From an uncultured Bacteroidales bacterium (GTDB taxonomy: Bacteria; Bacteroidota; Bacteroidia; Bacteroidales; Paludibacteraceae), in assembly GCA_900556095.1 (NCBI GenBank), contig USNU01000014.1, positions 1 through 12,152 of the forward strand: a DNA stretch of 12,152 nt, read 5' to 3'. The position numbers and the translations under genes are program-made. Within the stretch, counting starts at the first letter, position 1, and each line of letters starts with the position of its first letter. Below the pieces are notes generated by a model, which saw only the letters and a list, made by a program, of their open reading frames with translations, searched no databases and was not told the origin of the DNA. Below are positions 6,901 to 12,152 of this stretch, one piece after another.

Positions 6901-7183
6901 CAGCAACACAAGCGGTTTCTTCTGGTCGAGCACCCTGACAAGTGACGAGACCAAAGCATACAAACTCACTTTCAATGCAGGAACGGGCACTGCCTCCCAA
7001 GTAACAGACTATATGCGATGGGCAGGTATATCTGTACGTGCTATACGGGAAACCCCGCACACCGCTGTTGAGCAAACTGATGCCTCAGCGGAGACGCAAG
7101 TACGCAAAGTGGTTTACAATGGACAAGTGTTTATCATTCGCGGCAACCAAGTATTCACCGTGATGGGACAAAAAGTGAAATAA
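3974..7183 (+). CDS. C-terminal part of the FISUMP protein, downstream of the internal TAG
   Basis: This part of the frame stays open from the codon after the TAG (3896) to the TAA at 7181-7183. The given start is a GTG (3974) inside module 1 and is unlikely to be a real initiation site: it has no signal peptide and cuts into the V-N-x-I/V-N-G-I motif that modules 2 and 3 also carry. The 1069 residues hold the rest of module 1, two B-repeat-like domains, modules 2-4 and the C-terminal tail. The tail (K-V-V-Y-NGQ-V-F-I-I-RG....F...GQ) resembles that of the divergent gene at 1548-3185. Without the signal peptide this product would stay in the cytoplasm, so the segment is best read as part of the interrupted gene. 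Confidence 0.6.
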   Translation: MNNINGIVVLPDAFVCPSTVTFTPKSTNTYTITEWETMEQAGAVFLPTTGAREKNPTSGFIEIDEDILEMAGFYWSSTSEAINSALCIEIWEGELNHSYFIRHTGIAVRLVQEISAITIVDAEHGTISADKTYALAGETITITATPDAGYTLQGLAVQQGTTAIELTPVVGQDGQYTFTMPSGPRVEVKATFFRLSDYKPQPISVGLNHQVYFSPGNLQFNAVQGTHKCADGKTQQGTWRFAENQYDEIGGDNRNLSATYDGYIDLFGWGTSGYDNTTQDPLAVNYQPWASSKTKNNANTDNPFGYGPSGNMPDRDMAGSRANYDWGVYNAISNGGNQPKQWRTLTHTEWSHIMSGRTNADQLHSIGTVNDINGIIILPDAFQMPSTLSWTPKATDYATNTYTAAQWKQLEQMGAVFLPRTHVRIEKNIFYAGEGRAGYWLSTNYGTYSTHACYAAFSPGSSAGTSSAERWGGNPVRLVQDLPIAPSYQPQPISVAENKKVRFAPGNLQCTDRNATPMTWAFAEYQYDIVGNNNTMFVQVSVKPLKFQKALSDKIDLLGWSADQANTLFGTIPSTDRADYAANEFLDWGENIIGTEPADEWYTLSSEEWNYIFMERTNATQLFGFGSVNGINGLIILPDAWTTPAGITFNSAATKNIPLNDMGSGYENENNDNYTHNTYTIYEWALMEQAGAVFLPAGGERNGLNLSEINASGNYWSASFVTNAALCMNFNNSILNPMLSSDRPSGYSVRLAQEYMPTIIIQPTANGTISADKTKASAGEVVTITVTPDETYKISTLSVIFGSTAITLTPVAGEENKYQFTMPAGNVEVSVTFILEYVDLDLPSKVLWATTNIGANTPYEYGDYFAWGETAPRTTGFDWTNYTYSNDDGSVINKYNATDGKTQLDSDDDAATQQWGAPWCMPTQANWQELIDNCDWTWTDDYQGTGIMGNIVASRTNSGAIFLPAGGAYLDNSLSFSNTSGFFWSSTLTSDETKAYKLTFNAGTGTASQVTDYMRWAGISVRAIRETPHTAVEQTDASAETQVRKVVYNGQVFIIRGNQVFTVMGQKVK
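4325..4549 (+). repeat. InlB-B-repeat-like domain, copy 1, coded within the FISUMP gene
   Basis: About 75 residues between modules 1 and 2, with the pattern I-x-x-x-HGTISADK, AGE-x-ITITATPD-GY, then YTFTMPSG-x-x-V-V-x-ATF. This is the layout of the bacterial InlB B-repeat-like/Flg_new-type beta domain, commonly a spacer in surface proteins. A second copy lies at 6242-6475 and shares NGT/HGTISADKT, AGE, TIT.TP, and FTMP. Confidence 0.7.
6242..6475 (+). repeat. InlB-B-repeat-like domain, copy 2, coded within the FISUMP gene
   Basis: About 78 residues between modules 3 and 4. NGTISADKT, AGEVVTITVTPDE, AITLTPVAG and FTMPAGNVEVSVTF match copy 1 (4325-4549) in order and spacing. It marks the change from the divergent modules 1-3 to the canonical FISUMP module 4. 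Confidence 0.7.
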
Positions 7184-7203
7184 ACAAAAAGAGCAAAGTT
7201 ATT

Positions 7204-7238
7204 CAAAAGGGAGCGCTGGTCGTTCCCTTTTGTTTATT
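7204..7238 (+). terminator. Rho-independent terminator of the FISUMP gene
   Basis: CAAAAGGGA (7204-7212) pairs with TCCCTTTTG (7224-7232), extended inward by GCG/CG pairing with one G-U, leaving a 5-nt loop. A T-rich run (TTTTGTTTATTTAT) follows on the plus strand. It starts 20 nt past the stop at 7183. Confidence 0.8.
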
Positions 7239-7362
7239 TATAGCATTGAGGGAAAAGATTTCTGCATATCCATCGGGGCAAAACAAAAATAGAAAATGAA
7301 GCCAAGTATAGACAAATATATAAGGGAAACAACAACTTAACATACAAGAGAAAAAGTCAGGT

Positions 7363-7400
7363 GGATGTCGGGAGGATGTCGGGAGGATGTCGGGAGGATA
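7363..7400. repeat. 11-bp direct repeat, three exact copies plus a partial
   Basis: GGATGTCGGGA occurs three times without interruption at 7363-7373, 7374-7384 and 7385-7395, then GGATA begins a fourth. It lies in the convergent gap between two terminators, outside any gene. The period equals that of the unrelated-sequence array at 1-31. There is no palindrome in the unit. The rest of the 7184-7548 gap shows only weak hairpin potential near 7414-7433 and no credible gene. Confidence 0.85.
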
Positions 7401-7444
7401 GCATTCCCCGTTCCTGTTGTGATGAGCAACACGGTAGGAGATAG

Positions 7445-7487
7445 AGATAAATAAATAGAGGCGACCGATTTACAGTCGCCTCTATTT
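7445..7487 (-). terminator. Rho-independent terminator of rpoC, possibly bidirectional
   Basis: AAATAGAGGCGAC (7453-7465) and GTCGCCTCTATTT (7475-7487) pair perfectly over 13 bp around a 9-nt loop. On the minus strand the stem runs into TTTATTTATCTCT, a T-rich tract, so it can end transcription coming from rpoC. The stem begins about 60 nt beyond the rpoC stop. A TTTT run on the other side makes plus-strand use possible too. Confidence 0.8.
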
Positions 7488-7508
7488 TGATAATATGCTT
7501 GTTTAAAC

Positions 7509-7538
7509 TATGGACTATGTACTATTGTACATTGTCAG
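7509..7538. other. TGTAC-rich intergenic stretch beside the rpoC stop
   Basis: The stretch is made of short overlapping steps (ACTATG, GACTATG, GTACTATT, GTACATTG), with GTAC twice. It lies 10-40 nt beyond the rpoC stop codon. I recall similar degenerate TGTACATTGTAC-like runs between genes in Bacteroidales, but cannot confirm a dispersed family here. Confidence 0.3.
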
Positions 7539-7548
7539 TTACACTCGC

Positions 7549-10500
7549 TCAATTCGCATCGCCTTCCTCGTTAGTGCCGTTGAGTGCCAGGTCGGCAGCG
7601 GCACGTGCAGCCTGAAGCGCAGCATACTCCTCGCGGTTGTGGACAATAATCTTAGAGAAGTCGCGAAGACCCGTACCTGCGGGGATTAAGTTACCACAGA
7701 TAACGTTCTCTTTCATACCCTCCAAATAATCCACCTTGCCTTGTACTGCCGCCTCGTTGAGAACCTTGGTGGTCTCTTGGAAAGACGCAGCGGACATAAA
7801 GGACTTCGTACCGAGTGCCGCACGGGTGATACCTTGCAGAATCTGCTTGGCGGTAGCGCACTCCGCATCACGTGCCTCAACAACTTTCTTGTCGCGACGA
7901 CGGAGCGAAGAGTTCTCATCGTGGAGGCGACGGGCAGTAACGATTTGACCTGCTTGGAGTACCTCGCTATCACCTGCATCGGTAACCACTTTCTTACCCC
8001 ATATACGGTCGTTCTCGTCCATAAAGTCCATCTTATCCACCATCTGTCCTTCGAGGAAGCGTGTATCACCGGCATCAAGTATCTCGACCTTGCGCATCAT
8101 CTGGCGGACAATAATCTCGAAATGCTTGTCGTTGATTTCCACACCCTGCATACGATAGACAGACTGTGCCTCGTTGACAATATAGTCTTGTACGGCAGTC
8201 GGACCCTGGATAGCCAGAATGTCATCGGGCGTGATAGCACCATCAGAGAGGGCTACACCCGCACGTACATAGTCGCCTTCCTGCACCAGGATCTGCTTGG
8301 ACAGAGGTACGAGATATGCTTTCTGCTCACCAAGTTTAGAGGTAACAAAGAGTTCGCGGTTACCACGTTTAATCTTACCGAAGGACACCTCACCATCAAT
8401 CTCGGCAACAATAGCAGGGTTAGACGGATTACGTGCCTCAAATAGTTCGGTAACACGCGGAAGACCACCGGTAATATCACCTGCAGAACCCATAACACGC
8501 GCCATAGTGAACAACAAGTCACCCGCTTTCACCTCTGCGCCATCGGCGTGAACAAGGCTTGCTTTAACAGGCAAGTTGTAGGTACGGAGCACATTACCCG
8601 CTGTATCAAGGATATGTGCGGAAGGCATCTTGGTCTTGTCCTTGGTATCGGTGATAGACACCTCTTTCTTACCCGTTTGTTCGTCCACCTCAGTGAGTGA
8701 AGTAACACCCTCGATGACATCTTCGTACTGGATACGACCTGTTTGCTCGATGACGAGGGAAGCCTTGTAGGGGTCCCACTCGCAAACAACCGTCCCCTTG
8801 TCATACTTGTTGCCCGGTGTAACGAACAACTTGGAAGCATAAGGGATATTGAAAGTAGTGAGTACCACACCGGTCTTCTCGTCCTTGAGTTGCATCTCGT
8901 TAAGACGGCTCACAACAATAACATCACCCGATTCGGTGGTGATAGTACGGAGATCTTCAATCTCAATGATACCCTCGCGCGGAATAGCATAGGTATTCTG
9001 TGTAGCGGCGTTGCCTGCGACACCACCCGAGTGGAAGGTACGGAGAGTCAACTGCGTACCAGGCTCACCGATGGCTTGTGCAGCGATGACGCCGACAGCC
9101 TCACCTTTCTGCACCATCTTACGCGAAGCCAAGTTACGACCATAGCACTTAGCGCAAACACCGTGCTTGGACTCGCAAGTGAGTACGGAACGTATCTCAA
9201 CCTCCTCGATACCGGCAGCCTCAATAGCCTCGCAAGCCGCCTCACGGATCTCTTCTCCTGCGGCAACAATAAGGTTACCGTCAAGGTCGTGAATATCGTG
9301 CACGCTGACACGACCGAGAATACGCTGAGTAAGGGTTGCAACAACAACATCGTTCTGCTTGATAGCGCGAGCGGTAAGACCACGGAGCGTACCACAATCC
9401 TCCTCGTTGATGATAACATCGTGCGACACATCAACCAAACGACGAGTCAGATAACCGGCGTCGGCCGTCTTCAGAGCAGTATCGGCAAGACCTTTACGCG
9501 CACCGTGGGTAGAGATAAAGTACTCCAACACTGACATACCCTCCTTAAAGTTCGCAAGGACAGGGTTTTCAATAGTCTGACGGCTGTCGGTAGAACCCGC
9601 TTTCTGCGGTTTCGCCATAAGTCCACGAACACCTGCCAACTGCTTAATCTGCTGTTTGTTACCACGGGCACCAGAGTCCATCATCATATATACAGAGTTG
9701 AAACCTTGGTCTGCCTCCTGCATGTGTTTCATCAAAATGTCTGTAACCTCGGTATCGACTTTGTTCCATGCTGCGATAACGTTGTTGTAACGCTCATCAT
9801 CGCCCATCTCACCAAAGTTGTACATCTCGGTAATGTTCTCAACCTCTTGCTGACCACGAGCGATAATACCCGCTTTTTCCTCTGGAATAAGGATATCGTT
9901 AAGGTTGAAAGACAAACCGCCACGGAAGGCTTTGTAGTAACCAAGGTTCTTGATATCATCAAGAAACTGTGCCGTACGTGCCACACCGCAAGTCCTGATA
10001 ACTTTGGAGATGATAGACTTAACGGCACCTTTCTTCATTACCACATTTTGGTAACCAACAGCAGCAGGAACATACTGGTTAACCATCACACGCCCCGGAG
10101 TAGTCTCAATAATATGGTTGACATGCTCGCCATCAACAATGTCGTCTATACGTACTTTTACTTTGGCATGAATATCCACACGTCCCTCATTGAGAGCCAC
10201 AGTACACTCTTCAGGCGAGTAGAACGTAAGTCCCTCCCCCTTAACACCGGAACGCTCTTTGGTAATATAATACAAACCGAGAATCATATCCTGCGAAGGC
10301 ACGGTAATAGGGTTGCCATTAGCGGGGTCGAGGATATTGTGCGAACCGAGCATCAAAAGTTGTGCCTCCAAGATGGCTTCGTTAGAGAGTGGCAAATGGA
10401 CTGCCATCTGGTCGCCATCAAAGTCGGCATTGAAACCTGCGCAAGCGAGCGGGTGCAACTGGATAGCCTTACCCTCGATCATTCTGGGTTGGAACGCCAA

Positions 10501-11874
10501 GATACCATGTCGGTGCAGCGTCGGCGCACGGTTGAGCAGGACTGGGTGTCCCTCCATTACATGCTCCAAAATCTCATAGATAACAGGTTCGCGACGGTCG
10601 ATGATTTTCTTAGCCGACTTTACCGTTTTCACAATACCGCGCTCGATGAGTTTGCGAATGATAAACGGTTTATATAGTTCGGCAGCCATTTCCTTAGGCA
10701 GACCGCACTCATGCATATTCAACTCAGGACCTACAACAATAACCGAACGTGCCGAATAGTCCACACGTTTACCGAGCAAATTCTGACGGAAACGACCTTG
10801 TTTACCCTTAAGAGAGTCGGAAAGGGACTTCAAAGGGCGGTTGGCTTCCGATTTGATAGCCGTAGTCTTACGCGAGTTGTCAAAGAGCGAGTCAACAGCC
10901 TCTTGGAGCATACGTTTCTCATTACGGAGAATGACATCCGGCGCTTTGATCTCAATAAGACGTTTGAGTCGGTTATTACGAATGATAACACGACGATACA
11001 GATCATTGAGGTCAGACGTAGCGAAACGTCCACCATCCAACGGAACCAACGGACGCAACTCAGGAGGAGTAACCGGAATAACCTGCAATACCATCCATTC
11101 TGGACGGTTTTTGCCTTTCGATGCACGGAACGACTCTACAACTTGCAGACGTTTCAATGCCTCCTGCTTACGCTGAACGGAAGTGGAAGTGCTTGCTTGA
11201 TCACGGAGTTGGTAACTCAATGTATCAAGATCGATATTGCAAAGCAAGTCATAAATAGCATCGGCACCCATCTTGGCAATGAACTTGTCGGGATCGCTAT
11301 CATCAAGCATATCATTGTTCTCCGGCAAAATATCCAGAATCTGTGCATATTGTTCCTCGTCAAGAAGCATACGGTCTTCGATAGGCAAGCGATTCTTATC
11401 GTCTTTGTTTTTCTCACCAATCTCCTGACCTGCCAATGCACCCGCCTTGACTACGATATATTTCTCGTAGTAGATGATTGAATCCAGTTTCTTGGTCGGG
11501 ATACCTAACAAGGAAGCCATCTTGCTCGGCAAAGAACGAAGGTACCATATATGAGCCACAGGCACAACGAGTTTGATATGTCCCATACGCTCACGACGAA
11601 CTTTCTTCTCGGTAACCTCTACACCGCAACGCTCGCAGACAATACCTTTGTAGCGAATACGTTTGTACTTACCGCAATGGCACTCATAGTCCTTGGTCGG
11701 ACCAAAAATACGCTCGCAGAACAAACCATCGCGCTCCGGTTTGTAGGTACGGTAATTGATCGTTTCCGGCTTGAGAACCTCACCACTGGAGAGTTGCATA
11801 ATCTCGTCAGGCGAAGCCAAACCAATTGAAATCTTGGTAAAACCGTTTTTCTTATTATCTTGTTTAAAAGCCAT
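7549..11874 (-). CDS. rpoC: DNA-directed RNA polymerase subunit beta'
   Basis: The complete beta' subunit, 1441 residues, the catalytic half of RNA polymerase with beta. The N-terminal zinc-binding domain has Cys65, Cys67, Cys80 and Cys83. The active-site loop [12 protein letters not shown] lies at 482-493, with the Mg-binding Asp484, Asp486 and Asp488. The bridge helix falls at about 780-810. The second zinc site is Cys827, Cys900, Cys907 and Cys910. The trigger-loop segment ([20 protein letters not shown]) is at about 928-947. About 200 residues follow it (about 955-1145) that align by eye with the sequence insertion SI3 of the E. coli enzyme, before the conserved [15 protein letters not shown]. 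All key residues are present. The ATG at 11874 gives the usual N-terminus ([10 protein letters not shown]). It begins 12 nt after the rpoB stop with no Shine-Dalgarno sequence, so it is expected to be co-transcribed with rpoB. The stop is TGA. Confidence 0.98.
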   Translation of the reverse strand: MAFKQDNKKNGFTKISIGLASPDEIMQLSSGEVLKPETINYRTYKPERDGLFCERIFGPTKDYECHCGKYKRIRYKGIVCERCGVEVTEKKVRRERMGHIKLVVPVAHIWYLRSLPSKMASLLGIPTKKLDSIIYYEKYIVVKAGALAGQEIGEKNKDDKNRLPIEDRMLLDEEQYAQILDILPENNDMLDDSDPDKFIAKMGADAIYDLLCNIDLDTLSYQLRDQASTSTSVQRKQEALKRLQVVESFRASKGKNRPEWMVLQVIPVTPPELRPLVPLDGGRFATSDLNDLYRRVIIRNNRLKRLIEIKAPDVILRNEKRMLQEAVDSLFDNSRKTTAIKSEANRPLKSLSDSLKGKQGRFRQNLLGKRVDYSARSVIVVGPELNMHECGLPKEMAAELYKPFIIRKLIERGIVKTVKSAKKIIDRREPVIYEILEHVMEGHPVLLNRAPTLHRHGILAFQPRMIEGKAIQLHPLACAGFNADFDGDQMAVHLPLSNEAILEAQLLMLGSHNILDPANGNPITVPSQDMILGLYYITKERSGVKGEGLTFYSPEECTVALNEGRVDIHAKVKVRIDDIVDGEHVNHIIETTPGRVMVNQYVPAAVGYQNVVMKKGAVKSIISKVIRTCGVARTAQFLDDIKNLGYYKAFRGGLSFNLNDILIPEEKAGIIARGQQEVENITEMYNFGEMGDDERYNNVIAAWNKVDTEVTDILMKHMQEADQGFNSVYMMMDSGARGNKQQIKQLAGVRGLMAKPQKAGSTDSRQTIENPVLANFKEGMSVLEYFISTHGARKGLADTALKTADAGYLTRRLVDVSHDVIINEEDCGTLRGLTARAIKQNDVVVATLTQRILGRVSVHDIHDLDGNLIVAAGEEIREAACEAIEAAGIEEVEIRSVLTCESKHGVCAKCYGRNLASRKMVQKGEAVGVIAAQAIGEPGTQLTLRTFHSGGVAGNAATQNTYAIPREGIIEIEDLRTITTESGDVIVVSRLNEMQLKDEKTGVVLTTFNIPYASKLFVTPGNKYDKGTVVCEWDPYKASLVIEQTGRIQYEDVIEGVTSLTEVDEQTGKKEVSITDTKDKTKMPSAHILDTAGNVLRTYNLPVKASLVHADGAEVKAGDLLFTMARVMGSAGDITGGLPRVTELFEARNPSNPAIVAEIDGEVSFGKIKRGNRELFVTSKLGEQKAYLVPLSKQILVQEGDYVRAGVALSDGAITPDDILAIQGPTAVQDYIVNEAQSVYRMQGVEINDKHFEIIVRQMMRKVEILDAGDTRFLEGQMVDKMDFMDENDRIWGKKVVTDAGDSEVLQAGQIVTARRLHDENSSLRRRDKKVVEARDAECATAKQILQGITRAALGTKSFMSAASFQETTKVLNEAAVQGKVDYLEGMKENVICGNLIPAGTGLRDFSKIIVHNREEYAALQAARAAADLALNGTNEEGDAN

Positions 11875-11886
11875 AATCGTGATAAA

Positions 11887-12152
<266 letters not shown>

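Larger units (their letters stand above)
3488..7183 (+). pseudogene. Large secreted four-module FISUMP protein gene, interrupted by one in-frame TAG
   Basis: Read as one frame this is 1232 codons with a single internal stop, TAG at codon 136 (3893-3895). With that codon read as an amino acid, the order is: signal peptide 1-20; module 1 about 31-275; InlB-B-repeat-like domain about 280-354; module 2 about 359-643; module 3 about 650-916; second B-repeat-like domain about 919-996; module 4 about 998-1188; tail 1205-1231. Module 4 has classic Fib_succ_major/FISUMP features (YVDLDLPS..LWAT, YGDYFAWGET, WQELIDNC, FWSST). Modules 1-3 are a divergent type (VYFS.GNLQ, FAE.QYD, IDLFGW, LILPDA, GAVFLP). 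The interrupted codon corresponds to Trp504, Trp763 and Trp1081 of the other modules, so TGG-to-TAG is a single transition. There are no frameshifts and no other stops, so the lesion is recent, artefactual, or suppressed. As sequenced the gene should not give the full exported protein. FISUMP proteins are generally cell-surface or secreted proteins of unknown ligand. Confidence 0.8.

Noticed and set aside
6905..7051. Variable region of a diversity-generating retroelement in module 4
   Set aside because: The fold type would fit, but I see no reverse transcriptase, no template-repeat copy and no adenine-directed variation in the window.
7296..7340. Fourteen-codon mini-frame (MKPSIDKYIRETTT)
   Set aside because: It is too short, with no promoter or conserved partner, in a gap between convergent genes.
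9706..10677. Long plus-strand open frame (323 codons) opposite rpoC
   Set aside because: It lies wholly antisense to strongly conserved rpoC codons, has no promoter and no recognisable family; the composition is a mirror of rpoC. The same holds for plus-strand frames at 7741-8445, 8743-9534 and 10711-11481.

Overview
The window reads as a chromosomal segment of a member of the phylum Bacteroidota, most likely order Bacteroidales. The evidence is the RpoB/RpoC sequences, the absence of Shine-Dalgarno sequences at the starts, two promoters that fit the Bacteroidales pattern (TTG/TTTG near -33 and TAnnTTTG near -7), and secreted proteins with Fibrobacter-succinogenes-major-type (FISUMP) modules and a short NGQ..I.RG...F...GQ C-terminal tail. 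I cannot name a genus from sequence alone.

Layout from left to right. Positions 1-314 hold no gene: an 11-bp tandem repeat cut by the window edge, a 33-bp imperfect tandem repeat, AT-rich sequence and a strong hairpin terminator. On the minus strand follow a PepSY-associated membrane protein (315-887) and, upstream of it, a small lipoprotein with a Cys/His cluster (966-1406); they probably form one transcription unit. A terminator at 1494-1529 ends the next minus-strand gene (1548-3185), a secreted, probably beta-propeller-like protein of 545 residues. A divergent promoter region (3186-3487) separates it from a large plus-strand gene (3488-7183).

That large gene is the most interesting item. 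It encodes a signal peptide, four FISUMP-type modules, two InlB-B-repeat-like beta domains and a C-terminal tail that resembles the tail of the divergent neighbour. The 1232-codon frame is open throughout except for one in-frame TAG at codon 136 (3893-3895). The codon lies exactly where the three other modules carry a conserved Trp (TGG), so a single G-to-A change separates it from an intact gene. The likeliest reading is a recent nonsense mutation or a sequencing error; stop-codon readthrough is possible but has no support here.

The convergent gap 7184-7548 holds a terminator for the large gene, a three-copy 11-bp direct repeat, a rho-independent terminator facing rpoC, and a TGTAC-rich stretch. 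The rest is housekeeping: rpoC (7549-11874, minus, complete) and the last 88 codons of rpoB (11887-12152, minus), 12 nt apart in the usual rpoBC order. I found no RNA genes, insertion sequences, CRISPR arrays or phage genes.
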